Positions 53,555-62,684 of a stretch of 64,000 nucleotides of DNA are shown piece after piece (position 1 is the stretch's first letter; each line of letters opens with the position of its first letter). The stretch spans positions 3,596,001 to 3,660,000 of the forward strand of contig NZ_CP151637.1 in NCBI RefSeq assembly GCF_038397755.1, in the 5' to 3' direction. The position numbers and the translations under genes are program-made. This DNA is from Microbacterium sp. LWH7-1.2. GTDB taxonomy: Bacteria; Actinomycetota; Actinomycetes; Actinomycetales; Microbacteriaceae. The notes under the pieces were generated by a model, which was given only the letters and a program-made list of their open reading frames with translations, did no database searches and was not told where the DNA came from.

Positions 53555-54394
53555 TCAGGCCTCCTGGTGGCTCGCTGTGGAAGATTGGACACCGTCGTCG
53601 GGTCCGGACAGATCGAAAGCCGCGCCGCCGGGCACGGATTCGATGAGTGTTCTGGTGTACTCCGCGCGAGGCTCGGCGAAGACGGATGCCACGGGCCCCG
53701 CTTCGACGACCTCGCCGTTCAGCAGCACGATGACCTCGTCGCAGAGCTGACTGACGACGCCGAGATTGTGCGAGATGAACAGCATCGTCAGGCCGAGTTC
53801 GTCGCGCAGTCGGGTGAGAAGCTCGAGGATCTCCGCCTGAGTCGACACGTCGAGTGCCGACGTGATCTCGTCCGCGATGATCACCTCGGGGTCGATGGCG
53901 AGAGCGCGCGCGATCGCGATGCGCTGGCGCTGCCCTCCCGAGAACTCGTGGGGATACCGGCTCATCACCTCCGCATCCAGCGAGACCGCGGTGAGGGCCG
54001 CTTCGAGCTGTACCCGGTGGCGCGCGACCCGGGCGAACACGGGGTCGATCGCTTCGGCCAGAGTCTGTCCGATCGTTCGCCGAGGGTCGAGCGACGAGTA
54101 GGGATTCTGCGGGATGAGCTGGATCCGCCGCCGCACCGATCTGCGGGTCCGACGGTCCGCGCCGACGAGCTCGACGTCGCCGAAGCGGATGGAGCCGCTC
54201 TGGGCCCGGTGGATCCCGATGATCGTCTTCGCGATCGTGGACTTGCCCGACCCGGACTCCCCGACGAGCGCCACCGTGGAGCCGCGGGTCAGCGCCAGGT
54301 CGACGTCGTGGAGGATCCTCGTCGCGCGCGCACCGTGGCCGAGCGTCACATTCAGGCCGGTCACTTCCAGAAGGCGCCCATCTGCGCGGCTCAT
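53555..54394 (-). CDS. peptide-type ABC transporter ATP-binding protein (DppF-like)
   Basis: 279 residues: Walker A G-E-S-G-S-G-K-S-T, signature F-S-G-G-Q-R-Q-R, Walker B V-I-I-A-D-E-I-T-S-A-L-D (Ile for the usual Pro). Overlaps the fused permease-ATPase gene by 4 bases. Second ATPase of the importer. Confidence 0.93.
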   Translation of the reverse strand: MSRADGRLLEVTGLNVTLGHGARATRILHDVDLALTRGSTVALVGESGSGKSTIAKTIIGIHRAQSGSIRFGDVELVGADRRTRRSVRRRIQLIPQNPYSSLDPRRTIGQTLAEAIDPVFARVARHRVQLEAALTAVSLDAEVMSRYPHEFSGGQRQRIAIARALAIDPEVIIADEITSALDVSTQAEILELLTRLRDELGLTMLFISHNLGVVSQLCDEVIVLLNGEVVEAGPVASVFAEPRAEYTRTLIESVPGGAAFDLSGPDDGVQSSTASHQEA

Positions 54395-56073
54395 GACGTC
54401 ACCTCCAGGGACACCGCCGGAATCGGACGGGCGAGAGTGGGCGTGGCATCAAGGAGTGCACGGGTGTAGGGATGCTGCACTCTGCGGGTGGTGAGATCCG
54501 CGGCGGACAGCCGTTCGACGATCTCGCCGTGCCGCATCACGATGACTCGGTCGCACAGCGCCTCCACGACGGCGATGTCATGCGAGATGAAGAGGATGGC
54601 CGTGCCCTCGCTCTTGTTGATCCGCTTGAGGTGGCGCAGCACCTCGGCCTGCACCGTGACGTCGAGGGCGGTCGTGGGCTCGTCGGCGATGATGAGCCGC
54701 GGGTTGGTGACCAGAGACGACGCGATGATCGCCCGCTGGAGCATCCCGCCCGAGAGCTGGAACGGGTGTTGATGCATGCGCTCCTCGGGCTTGCGGATGC
54801 GCATCCGCCGCAGCGCGTCGACCAGCGTGTCGGCGGCCTGTCTGCGCGACTGGCCGAGATGCACGCGCGCCACCTCCGTCAGCTGGACGCCGAGTCGGAG
54901 TGCCGGGTTGAAGGTCGAGCCGGGGTCCTGATAGACGAGGCCGATCTCCTTCGCAAGGCGGCCGCGGTGCCGGTCGGATCGCAGATCGAGGTCGCCGAGA
55001 CGCATCAGCCCCGCGTCGACGCTCACGCTCTCGGGCTGGAGCCGCGCCAGGCTCATGGCGGTCATCGACTTTCCGGAGCCCGACTCGCCCACGAGGCCGA
55101 GGATCTCACCTGGGCCGATCTCGAGGTCCACGCCCTTGACGAGCACGCGACCCGTGGACGTCGTGACGGTGAGATCACGCACCTCCACGAGCGCCATGGG
55201 TGCCGTCGAGGGGCTCGTCGACGCCGCACGCCGGCTGCGGCGCACCCGCGGCTGGCGCCCCCAGGGATCGATCCGGGCGGCGAGCCCATCGCCGGTCAGC
55301 ATCGCGGCGACTCCGGCGAAGATCAGCATCATCGAGGGTGCGACGACCTGCATCGGCTGCGAGTAGATCGCGGGCAGCCCCTCGTTCAGCAGCCGCCCCC
55401 AGTCGTAGTCGGGGCTCTGCACGCCGAGGCCCACGAAGGACAGGCTCGAGATGTCGAGCAGCGACAGCGCGAAGCTGGAGGCGATCAGTACGAGGAGCGG
55501 ACCGCCGATGTTCGGCAGCAGATGACGGCTGAAGAGCATCCAGCCGGGCACGCCGAGCAGTCTCGCCGTCCCGACGAAGTCCCGGTGGGCGACCGTGGCG
55601 GTCATGTTCGACGTGATCCGTGCGAACCCGGGGATGCCGGCGATCCCGATGGCGATGATCGCGGATGACGTCGCCGGGCCGAGGATGGCGGCGATGACGA
55701 GTGCGAGGATGATCGACGGGAACGCGACGGTCGAGTCGATGATGCGCAGCACCGTTTCGCGCAGCCAGCGGGGTGCGAGCCACACCAGAGCTCCGATGAG
55801 CACACCGGCGACCACGGCGATCGCAGTCGCGGACGCCGACATCACCAGGGTGAGGCGCGTGGCCACGAGGGATCGGGCCAGGATGTCGCGGCCGAGGTCG
55901 TCGGTGCCGAACCAGTGCTCGGCGGATGGCTGAGCGCGGGTGTCGGGAGTGATTGTGTTGGCTGCGACGCTCAGGAAGATCGGCGCGAGGATGGCGATCA
56001 GCACCAGGACGCTCATCATGATCAGACCGGCGATCAGTGGAACCGGGTAGCGGCGTCGAGCGGCATCAGTCAT
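54391..56073 (-). CDS. fused ABC permease and ATPase (DppC-DppD fusion)
   Basis: 560 residues. Residues about 1-275 are a DppC-type permease (W-F-G-T-D-D-L-G-R-D, F-V-G-L-G-V-Q-S-P-D-Y-D-W-G). A basic Ser/Arg linker follows, then from about 295 a complete ATPase (G-E-S-G-S-G-K-S, L-S-G-G-M-L-Q-R, L-I-I-A-D-E-P-T-T-A-L-D). The Cys-rich DppD tail is missing. Fusion fixes the permease:ATPase ratio. The frame is continuous with no sign of a sequencing artefact. Confidence 0.92.
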   Translation of the reverse strand: MTDAARRRYPVPLIAGLIMMSVLVLIAILAPIFLSVAANTITPDTRAQPSAEHWFGTDDLGRDILARSLVATRLTLVMSASATAIAVVAGVLIGALVWLAPRWLRETVLRIIDSTVAFPSIILALVIAAILGPATSSAIIAIGIAGIPGFARITSNMTATVAHRDFVGTARLLGVPGWMLFSRHLLPNIGGPLLVLIASSFALSLLDISSLSFVGLGVQSPDYDWGRLLNEGLPAIYSQPMQVVAPSMMLIFAGVAAMLTGDGLAARIDPWGRQPRVRRSRRAASTSPSTAPMALVEVRDLTVTTSTGRVLVKGVDLEIGPGEILGLVGESGSGKSMTAMSLARLQPESVSVDAGLMRLGDLDLRSDRHRGRLAKEIGLVYQDPGSTFNPALRLGVQLTEVARVHLGQSRRQAADTLVDALRRMRIRKPEERMHQHPFQLSGGMLQRAIIASSLVTNPRLIIADEPTTALDVTVQAEVLRHLKRINKSEGTAILFISHDIAVVEALCDRVIVMRHGEIVERLSAADLTTRRVQHPYTRALLDATPTLARPIPAVSLEVTS

Positions 56074-57085
56074 CGGACGGCCCTCCCAGAGTGCGCGGAT
56101 CGATCAGGCCGAGCAGGATGTCGATCACGAGGTTGATGATGATCGCCAAGGCTCCGATCGTCAGCACGATGCCTTGGATCACCGGGTAGTCCCGATAGAT
56201 GATGGCCTGCACGACTTCGAGTCCGAGGCCGGGGAGGCTGAAGACGGTCTCGATGATCACGGCGCCGCCCAGCAGGCCCGCCAGGATGAGCCCTGTCAGC
56301 GTCAGCGTCGACGCCATGAGGTTGGGGAGGGCGTGCCGAAGATACACGCGTGCGGCACGGATGCGACGTCCGCGCGCCGTCCTCATGTAGTCCTGCTGCA
56401 GAACTTCGAATGTCTCCTGCCGCACGACGCGGGCGACCGCGAAGGTCGGACCGAGTGCGAGCGCGGCGATCGGCATCACGAAGGCCCCGGGCGCCGTCGC
56501 GCCGCCCGCGGGCAGGATCTGTAGGCCTATGGCGAACACGACGATGAGCAGGGTCGCGGCGACGTAGGCGGGGAACGACGCGAGGAAGCCCGCGACGGCC
56601 CCGAAGCCGGTCGCCAGCGCGGGTCGGCGGCCCGCGCGCGTCAGGACCCCGATGGACATTCCCAGGGGGATCGCGACGACGATGACCACGGCGATCGCGC
56701 CGAAGGCGATGGTGGCCGTGTAGGGGAGCTTCGTCATGATCGTCGTCGTGACCGGGGTGCCGTACCGGAAGCTAGCACCGAGATCGAAGGTGAACAGGCC
56801 CTGCGCGTACAGTGCGAACTGCGTCCAGAGCGGCGAGTCGAGGTTGAGCCGCTCCCGGAGGGCGGCGATGGCCTCGGGTGTGGCATCAGGACCGAGGATC
56901 GCGATCGCAGGGTCACCGGGGATGAGCGGCACGATCAAGAACGTCAGGATCGCGAGAAGCGCCAACGAGAGCAGGAGCCCGCCCAGGCGTCGGATGGCGA
57001 ATCCGCCCCAGGAGCTGCGGACGAAGCGTCGTCGGATACCGAGCGCAGGTGCGTCGGCAAGGCTGGTGAGTTCTGCGCCGGACAT
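56066..57085 (-). CDS. peptide-type ABC transporter permease (DppB-like)
   Basis: 339 residues, first membrane segment followed by P-L-I-P-G-D-P-A, six segments overall and the EAA loop (D-Y-M-R-T-A-R-G-R-R-I). Overlaps the fusion gene start by 8 bases. An N-terminal extension of about 30 residues precedes the usual start of the family. Confidence 0.92.
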   Translation of the reverse strand: MSGAELTSLADAPALGIRRRFVRSSWGGFAIRRLGGLLLSLALLAILTFLIVPLIPGDPAIAILGPDATPEAIAALRERLNLDSPLWTQFALYAQGLFTFDLGASFRYGTPVTTTIMTKLPYTATIAFGAIAVVIVVAIPLGMSIGVLTRAGRRPALATGFGAVAGFLASFPAYVAATLLIVVFAIGLQILPAGGATAPGAFVMPIAALALGPTFAVARVVRQETFEVLQQDYMRTARGRRIRAARVYLRHALPNLMASTLTLTGLILAGLLGGAVIIETVFSLPGLGLEVVQAIIYRDYPVIQGIVLTIGALAIIINLVIDILLGLIDPRTLGGPSDD

Positions 57086-57149
57086 GTGATTCCTCAGGTG
57101 TGATCGGGGCTCCCGCGGCCAACGTGACGGTCGGCCGCGGGACCAGGTG

Positions 57150-58706
57150 TCAGTCGGCGATCCGGAATATCGGGTCGTCGAGTGCGCCTCCGAGCATCTG
57201 CACCGTGAAGCCTGGCCGCTGCACGTAGATGAAGGCGTCGTTCACGAGCGGGAACGTATCGACGTTCTTGATCAGCGCGTCCACCGCAGTGTTCAGGAGC
57301 GCGCAGCGCTCGTCATCCGACGCTGCGGTCAGCGACGCGCCGAACGCCTCGTTCGCAGCGCCGTTCGTCGCACCGCCGACGTTGCCGCCGCCCTCCTGGA
57401 TCGTCGGACCGACGAAGCTGCCCAGCGGGCTGGTCAGCGAACCCAGGAAGTTCAGATCGGCGAACATGGTCAGGTCCCAGGCATCCGGCTCGCCGAAGAC
57501 TTTCGCGATCCACGAGCCCACGTCCGTGTTCTCGATCGTCACCTCGGCGCCCGCTGCGCGAAGAGCCTCGGCGATGTACTCGTTGCCGGCTCCGGCGGGG
57601 CCTGCGACGTTGGGGCCTACGAAGCGGATGCTCACTCCGGTCAGTGCTGCAGTCGCTGCCTCGACATCCTGCTCGGGGATCGCAGGGTTCGAGGACGGGA
57701 CGCACGGGACCGGCTCGGATGCCAGCGAGGTCAGGATCTCGCCGGTGCCGAGCGATGTGACCTCTTCGAACATCGCACGGTCCAGCGCCTGCGCCACCGC
57801 GAGGCGCAGGGTGGGTTCGGCGAAGACACTGCTGGGTCGCTCGTTGAAGAGGAGGTAGAAGTCGGAGAACCGGTTGACCGAGACGTCGTATCCCTCCATA
57901 CCGTCGAAGCGTTCGATGGTCTGAGCCTGGATTTTCGCGACGTCGAGCTGACCGCTGATCACGAGGTTCGCGGTGGCGGTGGAGTCGGGAGAGACGACGT
58001 ATTCCAGTGTGCTCGCCGGGCGGCCATCGACGGTCGTCGTCCAGTCCGGCCAAGCGTCGTAGTCCTCGCGGAGCGTGTAGGTGTACTTCACGCCGGGCTC
58101 GAAGGACTCCAGTGTGTACGGCCCTGACTCGCTGCCCTCCACGGTGCCCGCGGCGAGCCCCTCAGGGTCTGCGAGGCCAGCCGGGCACACGATGCCCGTT
58201 GATGAGATGCTCAGCCCGGTGATGAGGTCCGGCCAGGGGCCGCCCAGGTCGATCGTCACGGTGCCCGCCGCGTCGTCCGCGCTGATGGTGGGCGGCGGGC
58301 CGCCGAACACCTGGAAGGAGGTGGTAGAGCCGTTTCCCGCAAAGTAGTCGAGTGAGTCCTTCACCACGGTCGGCGTGATCTCGGTGCCGTCGGCGCAGGT
58401 CGCGCCCTCCCTGATGGTGAGCACCGCTTGCGTCGGCGTCGAGGTCCACTCGGCCGCGAGGCCGGGAACCAGCCCCGAGGCGTCCTTGCGCACGAGGGTG
58501 TCGTATGCGGTACGTGCGAGGAGGTAGTCGGGCAGCGAGAGCGTGAGGCTCGGGTCGAAGGTGGCGGGGATGTCGATGGTGGTGCGGATCGTGTCGACGT
58601 CCGCTGTGTCGCCGTCACCTCCGCTTCCGCCGGTGCAGCCGGTCGCGGTCAGAGCGATCGTCGCAACGATGGCGGCCGTGCCGATCAAGGTGTGTCGTCG
58701 GGACAT
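57150..58706 (-). CDS. peptide-type ABC transporter substrate-binding lipoprotein
   Basis: 518 residues with lipobox T-A-T-G-C (Cys24), Gly/Asp linker, then SBP_bac_5 fold (Y-L-L-A-R-T-A-Y-D-T-L, L-R-L-A-V-A-Q-A-L-D-R). Two Cys pairs (T-C-A-D; V-P-C-V; R-C-A-L) may form disulfides. First transporter gene of the operon, 42 bases after the DUF3237 gene. Confidence 0.92.
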   Translation of the reverse strand: MSRRHTLIGTAAIVATIALTATGCTGGSGGDGDTADVDTIRTTIDIPATFDPSLTLSLPDYLLARTAYDTLVRKDASGLVPGLAAEWTSTPTQAVLTIREGATCADGTEITPTVVKDSLDYFAGNGSTTSFQVFGGPPPTISADDAAGTVTIDLGGPWPDLITGLSISSTGIVCPAGLADPEGLAAGTVEGSESGPYTLESFEPGVKYTYTLREDYDAWPDWTTTVDGRPASTLEYVVSPDSTATANLVISGQLDVAKIQAQTIERFDGMEGYDVSVNRFSDFYLLFNERPSSVFAEPTLRLAVAQALDRAMFEEVTSLGTGEILTSLASEPVPCVPSSNPAIPEQDVEAATAALTGVSIRFVGPNVAGPAGAGNEYIAEALRAAGAEVTIENTDVGSWIAKVFGEPDAWDLTMFADLNFLGSLTSPLGSFVGPTIQEGGGNVGGATNGAANEAFGASLTAASDDERCALLNTAVDALIKNVDTFPLVNDAFIYVQRPGFTVQMLGGALDDPIFRIAD

Positions 58707-58748
58707 GCTGGGCCTCTCTTGCTGGTTTCTCGGGTGGGACGGGAGGAG

Positions 58749-59195
58749 TCAGGCAAGGACTTCGAAGACGTCGATCGTGGTGTCGTGCTCATTGGCGGAC
58801 GCGCGACCGAGGAAGACCGTACGTGTGAGCCACTGGAGGTCGGGCGCCGTCGTACGGAACCGCGGGGTCGACTGGAAGTAGCCCATCGGCTCGGCCAGTC
58901 CTGCACCGCCGGCGAGGTGCCGCACGACGCCCACATTGAGGACGTCGATGATGGCCCCGGAGTCGGTTCTGACGAGATAGCGTGCCTCGACGTCGAACGC
59001 CTCGTCGGCCCGGGTGCGGCACCAGTCGCCGCCGCCGGGGATGATCGTCCCGCGCACGTCGCCGTCGACGGTGCCTCCCGTGATCGGGATGAACTCGAGC
59101 AGTTCGCGATCTCGCTGCTCGAGCGGGAGGTAGGCGCCCACTTCGGCGACGATCCGGAATGCGAAGCGCAGCCCGGGGGCTTCGGCAGTGCTCAT
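58749..59195 (-). CDS. DUF3237 family protein
   Basis: 148 residues from ATG 59195 (CAGGAG upstream); a frame to 59225 lacks a site. Small beta-barrel with G-G-T-V-D-G-D-V-R-G-T-I-I-P-G-G-G-D-W and N-V-G-V-V-R-H, the usual family hallmarks, and a C-terminal R-T-V-F-L-G-R-A. The family has no established activity. It often sits beside hydrolases and oxidoreductases of aromatic or amide degradation. First gene of the operon, directly behind the promoter at 59240-59268. Confidence 0.88.
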   Translation of the reverse strand: MSTAEAPGLRFAFRIVAEVGAYLPLEQRDRELLEFIPITGGTVDGDVRGTIIPGGGDWCRTRADEAFDVEARYLVRTDSGAIIDVLNVGVVRHLAGGAGLAEPMGYFQSTPRFRTTAPDLQWLTRTVFLGRASANEHDTTIDVFEVLA

Positions 59196-59239
59196 CAGGC
59201 TCCTGTCCTCATCACGTTGCGCCATCGCAAGTTGAGACG

Positions 59240-59268
59240 AGTATGGCCATAGTTACTGACATAGTCAA
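59240..59268 (-). promoter_or_regulatory. promoter of the DUF3237-ABC-amidase operon with repeated CTATG words
   Basis: On the minus strand TTGACT (59268-59263) and CATACT (59245-59240) are 17 bases apart. Inside the spacer ACTATG occurs twice, 12 bases apart. The divergent tetR gene starts about 80 bases away, so this is the obvious place for its binding. Confidence 0.6.
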
Positions 59269-59347
59269 TACTGTTCACTAAGTCCACACGCGGTTGGAGC
59301 AGAATGGCAATGCGCACGTATGTGCGGGTGCGGAAGGCGGGCGGCAG

Positions 59348-60025
59348 TTGACTGAGATCACACGGGTGCGTCGCAAGCGCGGATCGATCTCGCGAGATGA
59401 GATCGTCGCGGCGGCGCTGCGTCTGATGGACGGCGAAGGAGAGCCCGCCCTGACCTTCGCTCGCCTCGGTGAGGAACTGAAGGCGTCTCCGACCGCCGTC
59501 TACCGTCACTTCCTGAGTCGTCAGGATCTGCTCCGTGCACTCGCGGATCACCTGGACGGCATCTCGATCGAGGGGTACACCCCGACCGACGACTGGCGGA
59601 TCGACCTGCAGGACCTCGCGTGGCGGGCGTGGCGCACAGCTAACGCGCATCCGGCTGCGGCCGCGATCTCCCTTTCCCTGGTGTCGAACGGGACGAACGA
59701 ACTGCGGGCGGTCGAGTGGGTGCTCCGGGCGATCCACTGCGCGGGCCTGACGGGACGCCAAGCGGTCGTCCAGTACCAGGTCTACTCCAACCTCGTGCTC
59801 GGCTCGGCGGGAGCTCACGGAGCGCGCCTCAGTGCACCCGACGCCCGCGATGTCGATGAGGGCTGGATCCAGGTGTACGCACCGAAGGACCCGAGTCAGT
59901 TCCCCCACGCCGAAGCGGTGAAGGCCGAGCTGGCGTCGGTGACCTACGATGAGGTCTTCGCGAAGCAGCTCGAGATGTATCTGGACGCGCTCGCGGTCAT
60001 GGGCGCTCCAGGCGACGGCGGGTGA
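59348..60025 (+). CDS. TetR-family regulator, divergent from the amidase-ABC operon
   Basis: 225 residues from TTG 59348; the start is uncertain because TTG 59294 or GTG 59366 are possible and none has a strong ribosome site. Helix-turn-helix: I-V-A-A-A-L-R-L-M-D-G-E-G, L-G-E-E-L-K-A-S-P-T-A-V-Y-R-H-F-L-S-R. The C-terminal domain is of the TetR type with W-R-A-W-R-T-A-N-A-H-P. Likely represses the operon transcribed away from it. Confidence 0.85.
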   Translation: MTEITRVRRKRGSISRDEIVAAALRLMDGEGEPALTFARLGEELKASPTAVYRHFLSRQDLLRALADHLDGISIEGYTPTDDWRIDLQDLAWRAWRTANAHPAAAAISLSLVSNGTNELRAVEWVLRAIHCAGLTGRQAVVQYQVYSNLVLGSAGAHGARLSAPDARDVDEGWIQVYAPKDPSQFPHAEAVKAELASVTYDEVFAKQLEMYLDALAVMGAPGDGG

Positions 60026-60045
60026 TCCGCGTCCGGCGCCTCGTC

Positions 60046-60288
60046 AACGCCCCCGCTCCTCGGCGATCGTGTTCGCGCCGTCGACCACGATCAGCTGCCC
60101 CGTGACGCAGGAGGCCTCCTCGTCCGCCAGGAAGGCGATCGCGTGTGCCACCTAACCGGGGTCTCCGAGCGACCGACAGGGGTGGCGCGGCCCATCCGCC
60201 GCTCGTGGTCGGTGGCGGAGCCCGTATCGATCCAGCCGGGCGCGACGGCATTCACTGTGACCCTCAGCGACCGGCTGGAACTCGCCAA
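60046..60288 (-). pseudogene. C-terminal fragment of a short-chain dehydrogenase with stop and frameshift
   Basis: Minus-strand pieces V-N-A-V-A-P-G-W-I-D-T-G (60260 region) and, in another frame after a premature TAG, V-A-H-A-I-A-F-L-A-D-E-E-A-S-C-V-T-G-Q-L and V-V-D-G-A-N-T-I-A-E-E-R are consecutive parts of one SDR. The Rossmann and catalytic parts are missing. Not functional. Confidence 0.8.
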
Positions 60289-60640
60289 ACTCGCAGATCG
60301 GGGAACTCGAGGCGGTCCCCGTCGTGCACCTCAACGAGTCCGTGGAGTCGGCCCGGGAGACGCGATTCCGTGCGGAAAGCGATCGGTGAGCCTGGAGACC
60401 GTCGACGCCGTCGCGCGCGCCGTGCAGTCCGCGCTGCCGAGGGAGAAGGATGCCGCCGCCGGCCGTGCGGCGGACGCCGGGGGCCGCTCCGCCGGCCGCG
60501 CGGCGGAGTTCCGCCTCGGCTGGCCCGCAGCATCAGCCGAACTGACAGCAGAGATCGGCGATCGGTACGGCTATCGGCAGCTGCGTGAGGGCATTCTCGC
60601 CCGCGGTCTATCCGAGAAGGAAGGCCAGTTCCTCAAGCCC
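60289..60640. other. 352-base region of degraded sequence
   Basis: Open stretches without recognisable domains. Contains two copies of a GC-rich 19-mer CCGCCGGCCGYGCGGCGGA (60456-60474 and 60489-60507), itself nearly palindromic. No intact gene. Confidence 0.4.
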
Positions 60641-61250
60641 ACGACTCCGTCACGTCGTTCCTCGGCGCGCTCGGCGTCGGGCACGGTGCGGTCGTCGCCG
60701 CCGGCACAGGCGTGGTCACCCTCGGCGTCGGACCCGCCGCAGTTGCCCGAGTCGACGGGTGGGGAAACATCATGGGCGACGCCGGAAGCAGCTACTGGTT
60801 CGGTCGCCGGGCTCGACGACGTCATGCGCAGTTACGACGGACGCGGCTCCAGCACCGCGCTCACTGCCGTCGTGCAGCAGCGGTGGCCGGCACTTCCTGA
60901 CGCCTACATGAACCTGCAAGCCGAGTCGGAGCGCGTGTCGATCGTCGCGGACTTCGCATGCGCCGTCTGCGAGCTCGCCCCGCATGATGCCGTCGCGCAT
61001 CGCATCATCGTGGACGGTGCCGCCGAGCTCGTGGATTCGGCGACGGCCGCACTGCAGCGCGCCGAATGTTCGATGCCCAATTCGGAAACCGGTCCGGGGG
61101 TTGTGCCGATCGGGGTGGTCTGTTCCGATCGACCGCCGTCTTCGACGTGTTCAGTTCCCTCCTCGCAGCGCGGGTGAGCGGCGTACAGATCAGGCAGTCC
61201 GCCGGAACCGGGATCGACGGCGCCGACCTGCCGCAGACGGCGCGTGGGAG
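60640..61250 (+). pseudogene. BadF/BadG-type sugar (N-acetylglucosamine) kinase, multiply frameshifted
   Basis: Three frames carry consecutive parts: V-V-A-A-G-T-G-V-V-T-L-G-V-G-P and G-W-G-N-I-M-G-D-A-G-S-S-Y-W-F-G (about 60645-60810), L-D-D-V-M-R-S-Y-D-G-R-G through A-A-E-L-V-D-S-A-T-A-A-L (to about 61065), and F-R-S-T-A-V-F-D-V-F-S-S-L-L-A-A-R-V (about 61120-61250). The first shift is one missing base after W-F-G-R-R. The N-terminal ATP-binding part is absent. Confidence 0.75.
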
Positions 61251-61312
61251 GAGGCGTTGCCCTCTCGACCCGCAGTGGCGCCGAGGCGTGCAGCCCGCGG
61301 TCCAGACACGCG

Positions 61313-61347
61313 GAAGCGCCCACCGGTACGGGACCGGTGGGCGCTTC
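61313..61347. terminator. strong terminator
   Basis: GAAGCGCCCACCGGT and ACCGGTGGGCGCTTC form a 15-bp perfect stem around ACGGG, flanked by TTCTGTCTT. It lies between the kinase pseudogene and the convergent monooxygenase gene and can serve both strands. Confidence 0.85.
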
Positions 61348-61387
61348 TGTCTTCGCAGCTAGGTGTCGCGCGATCTGGGCGTGATGC

Positions 61388-62635
61388 TCAGAAGGGCTGA
61401 ACCGGGTCCTCGATGCCGAAGAGCACCTTGCCGTAGACCTCTGCTCCGAGCTCCGGGTGCACGAGCGCGTGACGGCTCGCCGTCTCGCTGTTGCGCCAGA
61501 ACCGCTGGAGCGGGTTGATCTCGGCGAAGCTGAACGCACCGTTGATGCTCAGGCACCGGCTGATGGCCTTGCGGGACAGCGCCGCGGCCTGACCGTTGTC
61601 CATTCGTGCGCGGGCGCGCTCCTGGAGCGTCATGGGCCGGCGGTCGCGTGCAGCCGAGTCGATGGCTGCGCAGGTGCGAGCGGCCAGGAAGTGCGCCTGG
61701 TCGACCTCGGACTGGGCCTTGGCCAGCTCGATCTGATGCACGACGGATTCCTTCGCGTGCTTGAACACGGTGTAGGTCACCGACTTCTCAGCGCCGTTGG
61801 CGAGGGTCAGGTCGATGGCGCCACGCGCCATGCCGATCTGCGCCGAGCTGAGGATGATCTCCGCCACCGGGACGAACGATGCGTGGTAGTTGTCCTCCTC
61901 GGCCCACTCACGCGCATACTTCTCGCCGGCGAGATCGCCGATGGAGACGATGCGGTGGTCCGGAATGAAGACATCGGTCGCCACGAGGGTGTTGGATCCC
62001 GTCGCGCGCATGCCTGCCACGTACCAGGTGTCCTGAATCTCCAGGTCGGCCTTCGGGATCAGGACGAGGGAGTTGATGGGCAGTCCGTTCTCATCCTCGT
62101 CGGTCTTCACGGGGACGATGGACCAGTCCGCGTGGAGCGATCCGGTGCCGTAGCCCCACTGCCCCGAGACGCGGATGCCGCCCTCGACCCGCTCGAACGA
62201 CTTTGTCGAGTTGGCCTGCACGAAGGGACCGCCGGGCGACAGGACCGCAGACACGCACGCCCGCGGGTTCGCACCGAACACGTCTTCCTGCGCCTGGTCC
62301 GAGAAGAGGGTCACGAACCATGTCGACGAGTTGAGGAGGGCCGACACCCATCCCGTTGCGCCGTCAGCCCGCGCGACCTCTGCGACGGTGTCGATGAACG
62401 TGCGGAAGTTCGCGCCGTAGCCTCCCCACCGGCGCGGGATGGAGATGTGGAGAAGGCCAGCGTCCTTCATTGCGGAGATGACTTCTTCGGGGACGCGGCG
62501 GTCGGCTTCGCCCTGTGCGGCGAACTCCCGGATCAGCGGCTGCAGGGCCCGTGCCTTTGCCACAATCTCCGGGTCGGGACCGGGCGCACCAAAAAAGGCG
62601 TCCATGGTCGGGGCTTCCTGAACTGCACTGCTCAC
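61388..62635 (-). CDS. acyl-CoA-dehydrogenase-fold flavin-dependent monooxygenase (HsaA/DszC-like, group D)
   Basis: 415 residues from GTG 62635 (TAGGAGAG upstream). N-terminal helix bundle (I-P-R-R-W-G-G-Y-G-A-N), central beta domain (V-S-G-Q-W-G-Y-G-T-G, A-G-M-R-A-T-G-S-N-T) and C-terminal helices. The R-W-G-G-x-G and S-G-x-W-x-x-x-T-G patterns fit two-component hydroxylases needing reduced FAD/FMN rather than acyl-CoA dehydrogenases. No dedicated reductase gene is adjacent; the reductase fusion at 12348 is a candidate partner. Its first 243 coding bases are duplicated at 8.5-8.7 kb. Confidence 0.88.
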   Translation of the reverse strand: MSSAVQEAPTMDAFFGAPGPDPEIVAKARALQPLIREFAAQGEADRRVPEEVISAMKDAGLLHISIPRRWGGYGANFRTFIDTVAEVARADGATGWVSALLNSSTWFVTLFSDQAQEDVFGANPRACVSAVLSPGGPFVQANSTKSFERVEGGIRVSGQWGYGTGSLHADWSIVPVKTDEDENGLPINSLVLIPKADLEIQDTWYVAGMRATGSNTLVATDVFIPDHRIVSIGDLAGEKYAREWAEEDNYHASFVPVAEIILSSAQIGMARGAIDLTLANGAEKSVTYTVFKHAKESVVHQIELAKAQSEVDQAHFLAARTCAAIDSAARDRRPMTLQERARARMDNGQAAALSRKAISRCLSINGAFSFAEINPLQRFWRNSETASRHALVHPELGAEVYGKVLFGIEDPVQPF

Positions 62636-62673
62636 TTGACTCTCCTAACGTGGTCGCGACCGAATGCGCTGAC
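62391..62673. repeat. 283-bp direct repeat, right copy
   Basis: Counterpart of 8496-8778 in the same orientation, with A at 62459 instead of C. It spans codons 1 to about 81 of the monooxygenase and 38 bases upstream, stopping 11 bases before the LacI operator. The left copy therefore lost the operator and promoter. Confidence 0.95.
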
Positions 62674-62684
62674 GCCACCGGGCT

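Noticed and set aside
61388..62635. Calling this an acyl-CoA dehydrogenase of beta-oxidation
   Set aside because: Fold is right, but the motifs and the isolated LacI/monooxygenase-type context fit group D flavin monooxygenases better; no other beta-oxidation genes are adjacent.
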